Positions 35,988 to 43,928 of a stretch of DNA of 64,000 nt are shown in pieces. The stretch covers positions 186,001 to 250,000 of the forward strand of contig NZ_QNRQ01000004.1 in the NCBI RefSeq assembly GCF_003315175.1. Reading direction: 5' to 3'. This DNA is from Eoetvoesiella caeni. GTDB lineage: Bacteria; Pseudomonadota; Gammaproteobacteria; Burkholderiales; Burkholderiaceae_B. Each line of letters opens with the position of its first letter. The stretch's first letter is position 1. Both the position numbers and the translations under genes were made by a program. The notes under the pieces are model-generated. The model made no database searches. It was not told where the DNA came from and worked only from the letters and a program-made list of their open reading frames with translations.

Positions 35988-38761
35988 GCCCTTGCTCCGG
36001 CCTTTCGCTTCTTGGCTGGTGCAGCCGCCGCAGCCATCTTGGTATAGAGGTCAAACAGCTTTTCCAACCGCTCGGTATCGTTCTTGAAGCGGCGACCAAT
36101 ATAAATGCGCTCCAGCACTTCGTCATTGCGCTCGTGCGCTGCCCGCAGATCATCGGGCATGTCGTCAGGGTCATAGAGGTCAGCGATGGTGGCCGGAAAG
36201 TGATGCTCGCGCGCCAGCAGGATGTCCTCTGCGCAGCGAGTCAGGTCGGCCTTATTCTTTTCGGTAAGGGTAGGAACCGGGAAGGTGTTCCAGCCGAGAG
36301 TGTTGGAGTAGCGGTATCGCGTCTCCAACTGACCGCACACAGTTGCGATCCAGACGAGATGCAGGCGGCTGGCGACGAGCGCCATATTCCACAGTGGAGC
36401 GTCATAGAGCGCGAACGCCTGATTGGTAGTAACGGAGCTTGCGCCCTTCAGCTCCGTCGGTATGTATTGACGTCGCTCTGAGGATACAGTGGGTACCAAG
36501 ACGAGCTGAGATTGAGCAACATTGCGGTCCCTGTACTGGTGAGAACGCGTGGCCAGTTTATTCAAAGACGCATCCCGGCTTGCCAACCGGGTGGCACGCA
36601 CTGACTCAATTCGATTGGCGATCATGGGATCACTTGATGCCAAGTCGAGCATCTGGTCGTCTATCCAAAGGCAGAACCGACTTAGACCTTTGATGAACTC
36701 CTGAGCACCATAGAGCGGTCTGACAATCGTCTTCAAGTCGGGCCGCCTGGCGCACAATTCTTGCGCCTCAAGCGCGGTAAGGGTCAGAAAGTTACCGTCG
36801 CCCGGATAGTTGCCATAGCTCATCTCTGACAAGTCTGAAATGGGGCTGGAGAGCTTCGAGACAATTACGTTCGGGGCGGCAACGAGATACGGGTTAATGT
36901 TTGCAGACTCCTGCAAGATTGCATTTCCGCTTTCCGAGATGGAGAACAATCGGCGAGTCTTTGGTGGCCGATTCGATATGCCGATGACCGCAACAGTCAC
37001 ACCTGCGTTGTGACTTGCCAGGTTGGTCCATTTGAAGCTTGTATGAGCGAAGCTAATCTCGTGTCCCGACGCGAGAATCAGGGGCCAGAGGATCGGTACA
37101 TGCTGCCCCTGACAAATGGAGTTGGTAGCGACAAAGGCACTGGCAGCATTGGCTCGCGCCCCATAGTCAGCGGCTTTCATGAACCACCCAGCCACGTAGT
37201 CGATTGACTTCCACGCATTCGTATGGCCGTCAAAAACGCGCTTCAAGTCTTCCTTCTGCTCCCGGAACTGCCCTCGCGCACCTTGATAAGGTGGATTCCC
37301 ACAGATATATGTCTCTCCCCCCTCGTTCTCAAAGTCGATCTCCGCCTGATCGAGTGGTATCTCGAACAGGTCATCAGCCTGCACCTTCACGCCCGTGCCC
37401 GTCGATGGACAAATGCTCAACCAATCCAGCCGCAGCGCATTTCCGCAGGTGATCCAATTTTCGTTGCGCAGGGGCAGGAACTCAGCCAATGCCAACCTCT
37501 GCCCCCGGTACAAGACATCACACTGATACTCCGCAATGACCAGTGCAAGGCGTGCGATCTCCGCCGGGAAGTCGCGCAGCTCGATCCCGCGAAAATTCGT
37601 GAGCGGAATTTCCGAGTGGTGATCCCGTTCTCCGCGCCGTTCGTTGATCTGGGCCTCTATCGCGCGCATCTCCTTGTAGGCGATGACAAGGAAGTTGCCA
37701 GAGCCGCAGGCGGGATCGAAGACCCTTATCTTCGCCATGCGCTTGCGCAGGTTGAGCAAGGTGCGCGGGTTGTCGCCCGCTTCCTCAAGTCGCGCGCGCA
37801 AATCGTCGAGGAATAGCGGATTCAAGACTTTCAGGATGTTGGGCACGCTGGTGTAATGCATGCCCAGTTCGCCGCGCTCCTTGTCGTCGGCGACGGCCTG
37901 AATCATCGACCCGAAAATGTCCGGGTTGATTTTCGTCCAGTCAAGTCCACCCACGTGCAGGAGATACGAACGCGCGATTCTGCTGAATTTCGGCACATCC
38001 ATGCTACCGGAAAACAAGCCACCGTTCACATAAGGGAAGTCGTCCGCCCAGCGAGGAATCTTGGCGGCAGCGCGATCTTCTTTCTTAGTGTTCATCGCAC
38101 GGAACAGCGTGCTCATCACCTCATGGGTGTTTGATGAGTCTTTTGAACTCATCTGCGCAATGATCTCGGTAAATTTACCCCTGCCGACGAAAATGTCCGT
38201 GTCTTCGGCGAAGAAACAGAAGATGAGCCGCGCCATGAGGTGATTCATGTCGTGGCGGCGCTCCGCCGTGCCCCATTCAGGGTTATCTTTCAGCAGTTCG
38301 ACGTAAAGACGATTAAGGCGACTGGTCGCTCGAATGTCGAAGGCGTTCTCGCTGATCTGCCGGACAGTACTGATGCCCGCCAGCGGCAGAAAGAAGCCGA
38401 AATGATCCGGGAAGTCCGTAAAGGCGCAGGCGACAGTCTCGCCGCTCGTCAAATCCTCGGCCTCGAAGTCCGCGCCATCGGTGGCAAGGACGAATTTCGC
38501 CTTTGCCCGGAGCGTGGCCGGGCTATCTTTCAGGGCCGTGAGCGTCGTCGTGGCCTGTCCGTTGCCGCAGACAGCGATATGGATATTGTTCGTTTGAAGA
38601 ACGCCGCCGAGGTCGGACTTGTTCGTCGCACCGCTGCGCAGACGCTGGATCGTCGTCGCCTTGTTACCGAAAGCCTCAAGAAACGCATACGGAAAAGCCG
38701 CGCCGTCGAACGGCTGTTCTGCCAAATCCGTGATTGCCTGTTCAATTTCTACCGCGTTCAA
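35984..38761 (-). CDS. Large class I DNA N6-adenine methyltransferase, MmeI-like
   Basis: The 925-residue protein has SAM motif I VFDPACGSGNFLVIAY (about residue 350) and the N6-adenine catalytic motif ICGNPPYQG (about 490). A C-terminal target-recognition-like region includes CGQLETRYRYSNTLGWNTFPVP. The size and order resemble MmeI/type IIG enzymes, but I see no clear D-ExK nuclease motif in the N-terminal 180 residues. The start is TTG at 38761: an in-frame TAA stands directly before it and AAAAGG is upstream. It is the first gene of a four-gene overlapping operon. Confidence 0.87.
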   Translation of the reverse strand: MNAVEIEQAITDLAEQPFDGAAFPYAFLEAFGNKATTIQRLRSGATNKSDLGGVLQTNNIHIAVCGNGQATTTLTALKDSPATLRAKAKFVLATDGADFEAEDLTSGETVACAFTDFPDHFGFFLPLAGISTVRQISENAFDIRATSRLNRLYVELLKDNPEWGTAERRHDMNHLMARLIFCFFAEDTDIFVGRGKFTEIIAQMSSKDSSNTHEVMSTLFRAMNTKKEDRAAAKIPRWADDFPYVNGGLFSGSMDVPKFSRIARSYLLHVGGLDWTKINPDIFGSMIQAVADDKERGELGMHYTSVPNILKVLNPLFLDDLRARLEEAGDNPRTLLNLRKRMAKIRVFDPACGSGNFLVIAYKEMRAIEAQINERRGERDHHSEIPLTNFRGIELRDFPAEIARLALVIAEYQCDVLYRGQRLALAEFLPLRNENWITCGNALRLDWLSICPSTGTGVKVQADDLFEIPLDQAEIDFENEGGETYICGNPPYQGARGQFREQKEDLKRVFDGHTNAWKSIDYVAGWFMKAADYGARANAASAFVATNSICQGQHVPILWPLILASGHEISFAHTSFKWTNLASHNAGVTVAVIGISNRPPKTRRLFSISESGNAILQESANINPYLVAAPNVIVSKLSSPISDLSEMSYGNYPGDGNFLTLTALEAQELCARRPDLKTIVRPLYGAQEFIKGLSRFCLWIDDQMLDLASSDPMIANRIESVRATRLASRDASLNKLATRSHQYRDRNVAQSQLVLVPTVSSERRQYIPTELKGASSVTTNQAFALYDAPLWNMALVASRLHLVWIATVCGQLETRYRYSNTLGWNTFPVPTLTEKNKADLTRCAEDILLAREHHFPATIADLYDPDDMPDDLRAAHERNDEVLERIYIGRRFKNDTERLEKLFDLYTKMAAAAAPAKKRKAGARA

Positions 38762-38909
38762 TTAAGTACCTTTTAGGATATATCGACGACCTTCGTGCTC
38801 GGACGCTGCCGGTCGCCGCATGGGCCAGCCTACGCGGCCCTTGATTACGGCGTCAATCGTAAATGAGGGTAACACCCACGAAGCCCGCAAAGGTTATGGC
38901 AAGGACGCT

Positions 38910-39428
38910 CTATTCAAACAATTTCGCAATTTGCGCCATCGACAGGAACAGCCGGAGCGGCGTTTGCTGGAACGGCTGAAAATCAAAATGCCGGTAGAAG
39001 CTTTCAGCCCGCTCGTTTTTCGCATCCACGATCACCGCCATGGCCGCGATCTGCTGCGCGGTCTCCAGGCTGCGACGCAGGGCATCGACCAGCAAGAATT
39101 CCCCAACGCCCTGACCTCCGGCTGAACGATCCACCGCCAGCCGCCCCAGCAGCGTGACGGGCAACTGGCCGTAGCGCGGCAGCCGCTTCATCAGCTCCAC
39201 CGGAAGTTCGTCAGCGGAAATGATGGAGGATGAAAGGGTGTAGAACCCGAGCACCTTGGGATCGCCCGGTTGCGTGAACACAAAAGGCGCGGCCACCCGC
39301 TTTTCAGCGTCCTGCCGCGCCTGTTCGCGCAGGTAACGATTAAGGTCTTCATGGCCGCAATCGAATGACTTGCGCTCATGCGTCTTTTCAAGTGGGCCGA
39401 TATGCTCAGGGGCAAAATCGAGTGCCAA
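38910..39428 (-). CDS. GNAT-family acetyltransferase toxin (TacT-like)
   Basis: The 172-residue protein shows the acetyl-CoA loop LGRLAVDRSAGGQGVGEFLL (about residue 100) and a late ESFYRHFDFQPF Tyr. This is the pattern of TacT/AtaT-like toxins that acetylate aminoacyl-tRNA. The start appears to be TTG directly after the antitoxin stop (TGATTG), giving tight coupling. The antitoxin-first order with a DUF1778 partner fits type II TacAT modules. Confidence 0.88.
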   Translation of the reverse strand: MALDFAPEHIGPLEKTHERKSFDCGHEDLNRYLREQARQDAEKRVAAPFVFTQPGDPKVLGFYTLSSSIISADELPVELMKRLPRYGQLPVTLLGRLAVDRSAGGQGVGEFLLVDALRRSLETAQQIAAMAVIVDAKNERAESFYRHFDFQPFQQTPLRLFLSMAQIAKLFE

Positions 39429-39725
39429 TCACAGTCCCGCCTGTTGACGGTATTTCTGTACTGCTCTTTGAAGGCGCGGCCCCGGCTCGGACGGATTCAG
39501 CAGCGCAGTCACGAAAGCCACCTGCTCCTCACGGCTCAGGCGGATGACCTCGTGCTCCTGCACGATCTTCGTGGCGGCTTCCTGCGTGCTGTCGATGACA
39601 AGCTCGCTCAGGGTGCGCCCGGTCAGGTTCGCTGCGCGCTGAAACAAGTCCTTCTGGTCGCTGGACACGCGCGCCTCCAGACGCGCATTGCGCGGCTTGT
39701 CGTGGGTTTCAGGTGAATGCAGCAT
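39429..39725 (-). CDS. DUF1778-type antitoxin (TacA-like)
   Basis: The 98-residue protein has an N-terminal ribbon-helix-helix DNA-binding region (NARLEARVSSDQKDLFQRAA, GRTLSELVIDS) and a C-terminal toxin-neutralising tail (LSREEQVAFVTALLNPSEPG). It represses its own operon together with the GNAT toxin in known systems. A candidate operator lies 40 bp upstream. Confidence 0.9.
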   Translation of the reverse strand: MLHSPETHDKPRNARLEARVSSDQKDLFQRAANLTGRTLSELVIDSTQEAATKIVQEHEVIRLSREEQVAFVTALLNPSEPGPRLQRAVQKYRQQAGL

Positions 39726-39764
39726 GGTTGACCTCGCGGGGATGGGTTCACGTTCTACATTCCA

Positions 39765-39787
39765 ATGTACGTCATTCGTCCGTACAT
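39765..39787. promoter_or_regulatory. Inverted repeat upstream of the antitoxin, candidate operator
   Basis: ATGTACG (39765-39771) and CGTACAT (39781-39787) are perfect inverted halves with a nine-base spacer, just before the antitoxin gene. This is a suitable site for ribbon-helix-helix autoregulation. The rest of 39726-40011 contains nothing else I can assign. Confidence 0.6.
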
Positions 39788-40011
39788 GTCAAGATAAACG
39801 TCGCTCCAGCGCCTCCTCCAGCCTGACGCCCGCCTGCACGGCCTTTTTCCCGCCGTTTCTGGCACAGGCCCATGACAGCGACAAACCGGACTCTTCCGGT
39901 TCCTCCACGGTGTTGCAGCCCTTTCGGGTGTCCGCAGCCAGTGATCCCTGCGCCCTTCCCGGCCTCCACAAAGGCCGCGACAGGCGCGGCCTCCGAGCCA
40001 AGGAGGCAACG

Positions 40012-40197
40012 ATGACCACGTATATCCCGACTATCCACGAACTGAAACGCCAGAGCGAAAGTGAACTACGCGCGATGTTCCGCCGCGTCGCCTGCGTAGC
40101 CGCATCCACACAATGCCCAGTCTGCCAGCAAGCCGCCGCACGCAAAACGCTGGAAAACATCCAGCGCAGTCTTGCCAGCCAAGCCCCCCGGCCCTGA
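40012..40197 (+). CDS. Small hypothetical protein with a CPxC pair
   Basis: The 61-residue protein begins TTYIPTIHELKRQSESELRAM and contains TQCPVCQQAA, one Cys pair. AGGAGG at 40001-40006 fixes the start; a longer frame reaching back into the toxin-antitoxin region is rejected. Function is unknown. Small proteins of this kind are frequent in mobilization modules. Confidence 0.65.
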   Translation: MTTYIPTIHELKRQSESELRAMFRRVACVAASTQCPVCQQAAARKTLENIQRSLASQAPRP

Positions 40198-40641
40198 GCC
40201 GGGCGACTTGTGCTGCCGCACGCGCATCCAATCCGCGCAGGGTTGGCCGATGGGGGATGCAAGGGGGAGAGCGAAGTCACCCTCTTGCCTGATGGGTTCC
40301 AAGGGAGAGCGGAAATCGCCCTTGGTCATGGGGGTGTCGGGGGAGATGGAACGCTCCGCCCGACCTGCCTGCATTGGCGCTTCATGCCAATGCAGGCAGG
40401 CTGGTGATGCAACGGCCAAGCGTTGCAATGGTGCGGCCCGGCTCGATGCCGGGTTGCGCCATCAGCAGGGGGTATCCAACAGGGGGCGGCACGCCTCCCT
40501 TTGGCAAGATGGTTCTGGACGTAGTACAGAACACATCTTGCGGTCCGCGCCAAGTCTCCCTGCCAAGCATGCCTGTACTACGTCGGCACGCTCGTCCGGT
40601 CGCCTTGGCTGCGTCCCTGTCACTGCGCTCCGATGCTTTCG
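40198..40641. other. 444-bp non-coding region with two strong inverted repeats
   Basis: A perfect 15-bp hairpin (40364-40378 with 40386-40400, seven-base loop GCTTCAT) lies about 120 bp before a second perfect 12-bp inverted pair, GACGTAGTACAG (40518-40529) and CTGTACTACGTC (40573-40584). No T-run follows the hairpin, so it is not a standard terminator. It could hold an oriT, a replication origin for the circle, or a structured RNA. Confidence 0.6.
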
Positions 40642-41442
40642 TCAAGCCTCAATGCGGCCTGTCGGATCGTGGGGAATCGCATCGCCCCTCCAACTCTCGA
40701 ACGTGGACCTGACCTCTTCGGGAACCAGGTTCTCATCGGCAGGAAAAAATGTTTCGTGCAAGATTCGATGCGGCTGATCGTGATCCTGATAGACCAGCAT
40801 GAGACCTCCGTTCCTGGGAGAACTCATCGCGCTCATGATCGTCATCACGTTTTCCTGAAGGGTACTTCGAGACCAAATGCGAGCCTCGAACCGGTCGGCC
40901 TCTTCCGAACCTTTTAGGGGAAAAACGATGCCGGACCCCATCAACAAATGTTCGGCCCTCATGCACAAGAACATCCTCGAAAAGGGCTGGCCGGGGACCA
41001 AATCGGTGTGCAGATAGCTGGTCTCATGGGTGCCCATATCCCGCTGGGAAACCGGTCCGCTCCACCACCCATCAATGAGAGAGTTCAAGCGGGCATATTC
41101 ATTTGCGTCCAGGTCCTGAGCGCCATGTAAATCAAACAAGGCCGCACCGCGCCGATACAGGCGTGCGTCAGCTTCAAGGTAGTCCCGCGTACGCGGCACC
41201 ATTTTTTGAAAATGCTCGGTCTGCAAAAACCGCAGCACGATCTTGAGTGTCTGGGGGCTGGGTGTGCTGTCCGCGTCGTGCAGCCAGTTCTCGATGGTCT
41301 TGCGGCTGATCCCGAGCCGGGTGTGCCGGTCGATTTGCCGCTCAATCTCTGAAGCGCCTTTGACCGCCAGCGCCTGCCTGTACTCAAGGAGCAGCCGCCT
41401 TGCGGTAGCCGGGTCAATCCAGTTGGTCTGATTTCTATCCAT
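40642..41442 (-). CDS. Putative HTH regulator of the element backbone
   Basis: The 266-residue protein has an N-terminal helix-turn-helix-like segment (RHTRLGISRKTIENWLHDAD, about residues 34-53). A region of unknown fold follows (YLHTDLVPGQPFSRMFLCMRAE, shown by DLVPGQPFSRM). The ATG at 41442 has GGGAGG upstream. It is divergent from the operon starting at 41563, and paired direct repeats lie in the 120-bp gap, so a role as its repressor or activator is inferred. Confidence 0.7.
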   Translation of the reverse strand: MDRNQTNWIDPATARRLLLEYRQALAVKGASEIERQIDRHTRLGISRKTIENWLHDADSTPSPQTLKIVLRFLQTEHFQKMVPRTRDYLEADARLYRRGAALFDLHGAQDLDANEYARLNSLIDGWWSGPVSQRDMGTHETSYLHTDLVPGQPFSRMFLCMRAEHLLMGSGIVFPLKGSEEADRFEARIWSRSTLQENVMTIMSAMSSPRNGGLMLVYQDHDQPHRILHETFFPADENLVPEEVRSTFESWRGDAIPHDPTGRIEA

Positions 41443-41490
41443 GTGCAGCCTCCCGGTTGCGCTCGCCTTGGTCCTTCGCCCTGATGCTCG

Positions 41491-41510
41491 GATTCCAACC
41501 GATTCCAACG
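41491..41510. promoter_or_regulatory. Two adjacent 10-bp direct repeats in the divergent promoter gap
   Basis: GATTCCAACC (41491-41500) is followed at once by GATTCCAACG (41501-41510). The one-helical-turn spacing puts both on the same DNA face, between the HTH gene and the membrane-protein/coupling-protein operon. They are candidate binding sites for the HTH protein. Confidence 0.5.
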
Positions 41511-41562
41511 ACCATCGGTAAGCTGATTTCTATTCTTTCCACACTCCAAAGGAGAATGAACC

Positions 41563-41850
41563 ATGAATCAGGAACAAGGCCCTTCGGGACTGTACCAAAG
41601 CATTTCCACACTCGCGGGCGTCATTGCCTTCGCGGTCATGTTAATGGGAACACCCATTGTTTTCGAAATGACGTACCGTCCACTATTCTCCTATTTTCTC
41701 AAATTCTGGAGCCGCGATCTCGCTGAATCGCTCGTCTGGGTAATGGGGGCGGTCGAAGCCTGCCTCATCTTCATGGCCACGTCGTTCCTCCTAACGGCGG
41801 GCATGGTCTGGATCGTCACTCAGCTGGCCATGCGCCGCTTCAAGGACTGA
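41563..41850 (+). CDS. Small membrane protein preceding the coupling protein
   Basis: The 95-residue protein has one hydrophobic helix near residues 16-36 (AGVIAFAVMLMGTPIVF) and a second long one near 60-88 (GAVEACLIFMATSFLLTAGM). AAGGAGAATGAACC precedes the ATG. It ends two bases before the VirD4-like gene, whose product lacks the usual N-terminal membrane segments, so it may supply the missing membrane anchor. Confidence 0.72.
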   Translation: MNQEQGPSGLYQSISTLAGVIAFAVMLMGTPIVFEMTYRPLFSYFLKFWSRDLAESLVWVMGAVEACLIFMATSFLLTAGMVWIVTQLAMRRFKD

Positions 41851-41852
41851 TC

Positions 41853-43493
41853 ATGACTGCCTTCCACGAAGAATTCCGCTTCGGCAGCGCCCATTGGGCG
41901 TTGCCGGACGAGGCGGCCCACGCGGGACTGCATGGGCAGTCCGGCCCGTTCCTGGGATATCTGGGCGACCGCCCGCTGCGCCTCGCTGGCGACGCCCCCA
42001 TCATCACCTTCGGCGGTGCGGGCTCGGGCAAGCTTCGCGATGTGCTGGCCTACAACTTGTGCGGCGTTCGCGACGGTCAAGGCGTCTGGCACGCCCCGCG
42101 CCGCATGATTATCAACGACCCGCGCGGCGAACTGGCGGCCATATCCATCGGCAACCAGATTCGCCTGGACAAGGCCGCGTACTGCATCAATCCCTTCGGG
42201 CTGCACGGCCTGCCGCGCCACCGCGTCAACCCGTGGAACATCCTGCGCCACGACTCGCCGACCCTGCATGCGGACGTGAAGCTGCTGGTGGCCGATCTGA
42301 TCCCGCTGCCCGTGCAGGGGGATGACTATTTCGGGCGACGCGCCCGCGAGCTGGCCGAAACGCTGGTCAAAAGCCATGTCATGGGAATAGCGGACAGCCG
42401 GACCCGCGATGCGATCAGCCTCGCGGTCTTCTACGATCTCGTCAACATGATGGCGATCCAGTCCGGCTGGGACGCCTTGATGCAAAGCATGGCGTCCATG
42501 CCGGACAGCGACATCCGCCGCGTGGCGGAGGAAATGGACAGCAAGCGCAAGGAAGCGCCCAAAGAGTACAGCGGAATCGTCGGCAGCCTCTATGAAGCCG
42601 TTCAGGCCCTGAGCATCCCCGCCATCCGGGAAACCTTGAGCGGATCGGATTTCTCGCTAGAGGTCCTGTGCCAGCAGGATTGCAACGTCTATCTCGTCAT
42701 CCCCGCCGAATACCTCGGGCTGCTGGCCCCGGTGCAGCGGGCCATTTTCGGCACCGCCATCCTCTACAAAAACCGCAACCCAGCCGCGCCGGGCGTCCTC
42801 CTCGTGGTGGATGAGGCGGCACAGCTCGGGAATTTCGAAGCGTTACTACGCGCCTATAGCTATGGCCGGGGGATGGGCCTGCGCACCTGGTCGTTCTGGC
42901 AGGACCCCGGCCAGATCACCCGTAACTACGGCCATACCGCTCTGTCCGGCTTCGTCGGCTCCAGCCAATGCCGTCAGTTCTTCGGCGTGCGCGACCTCGA
43001 CACCGCGCGTCTGGCCTCGCAAATGCTCGGGCAACAGACCCTCGAATTCGACGACAAGCTCCAGCAGCACGCGGCGCGGACGGAGACCGCCCGCATCCTG
43101 CATGGCCTGCTGGCTGGCGGCGACCCTCTCGCCGCCGGTATAGGCCTGGCGCATTCCACGTATGCGGCGCAGCACCGCGCCAAGCAGTCGCGTGCGCTCA
43201 TGATGCCGGACGAGTTGCTTGGCATGCCCGAGGACGAACAAATCCTGTTCATTTCGGGCCTCGGCCTGGCCCCGGTCCGGGCCAACAAACATCCCTACTT
43301 CACCCGCCCTGAAATGGCGGGCGGGTATCTACCCAACCCATTTCATCCGCCGCATGACCGCGTGCCCGTTTCCGGGCCTCGCGGTCAAAGGTGGGTACGG
43401 GTTATCCGTGAACCTGTGCCTGCGCGTCTCGCGCACTGGCCGCAGTATCAGTTCGGCGAGTGGGCCTATCCCGAGGGCTACAGGCCGCCCTAA
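41853..43493 (+). CDS. VirD4/TraG-like type IV coupling protein ATPase without membrane segments
   Basis: The 546-residue protein opens with FRFGSAHWALPDEA, which corresponds to the post-membrane HGSARWA region of VirD4 proteins. Walker A is FGGAGSGKLRDVLAY (about residue 52), IINDPRGELAA follows, and Walker B is LLVVDEAAQLG (about 315) with GLRTWSFWQDPGQI. It should deliver the relaxase-DNA complex to a helper secretion channel. No hydrophobic helices are present at the N-terminus. Confidence 0.9.
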   Translation: MTAFHEEFRFGSAHWALPDEAAHAGLHGQSGPFLGYLGDRPLRLAGDAPIITFGGAGSGKLRDVLAYNLCGVRDGQGVWHAPRRMIINDPRGELAAISIGNQIRLDKAAYCINPFGLHGLPRHRVNPWNILRHDSPTLHADVKLLVADLIPLPVQGDDYFGRRARELAETLVKSHVMGIADSRTRDAISLAVFYDLVNMMAIQSGWDALMQSMASMPDSDIRRVAEEMDSKRKEAPKEYSGIVGSLYEAVQALSIPAIRETLSGSDFSLEVLCQQDCNVYLVIPAEYLGLLAPVQRAIFGTAILYKNRNPAAPGVLLVVDEAAQLGNFEALLRAYSYGRGMGLRTWSFWQDPGQITRNYGHTALSGFVGSSQCRQFFGVRDLDTARLASQMLGQQTLEFDDKLQQHAARTETARILHGLLAGGDPLAAGIGLAHSTYAAQHRAKQSRALMMPDELLGMPEDEQILFISGLGLAPVRANKHPYFTRPEMAGGYLPNPFHPPHDRVPVSGPRGQRWVRVIREPVPARLAHWPQYQFGEWAYPEGYRPP

Positions 43494-43610
43494 CCTTTGG
43501 TACTGCAAAGCACAACAGAATCCGCGCCTGTTTTTACGAGTTGTTAAGCGGGCTGAGAGCAATATGGAAATGTGGTCAACCGCCAGTTGTACTACGCAAG
43601 GTGAACTGAG

Positions 43611-43928
43611 ATGAGCAACAACAAACTGCCCCCCATCAATCCCGAGCCGTCACAGGCCAGCAATGTCCTCGGCTTCGACGCCGACAAGTACCTCGAACAT
43701 ATCGAAGACTGCGATCTGACCGAACCCCAAAAAGCTGAGTTCCTTCATACGCTTTGGAACATCATGGCAACCTTTGTCCGATTAGGATTCGATGTCGAAT
43801 ATACACTGCCTATCCTCTTTCAAAAGGCTTCAGAAAACGGCGGGAATGCGCTAGAACAGGCTATCCCAACGCATGAGTTCAATATCTCCGCCGATGATAC
43901 GGTGGAGGATGATGAGGAGATAACATGA
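43611..43928 (+). CDS. Small acidic hypothetical protein upstream of the recombinase
   Basis: The 105-residue acidic protein includes GFDADKYLEHIEDCDLTEPQ and an acidic tail ending DEEIT. AAGGTGA precedes the ATG, and the TGA overlaps the recombinase start (ATGA). I know no function. Coupling suggests a helper or directionality role for the recombinase, which is inference only. Confidence 0.72.
   Translation: MSNNKLPPINPEPSQASNVLGFDADKYLEHIEDCDLTEPQKAEFLHTLWNIMATFVRLGFDVEYTLPILFQKASENGGNALEQAIPTHEFNISADDTVEDDEEIT

Noticed and set aside
39688-40011. Upstream extension of the small CPxC protein
   Set aside because: The frame begins antisense to the antitoxin and crosses its operator; the internal ATG at 40012 has a perfect AGGAGG.
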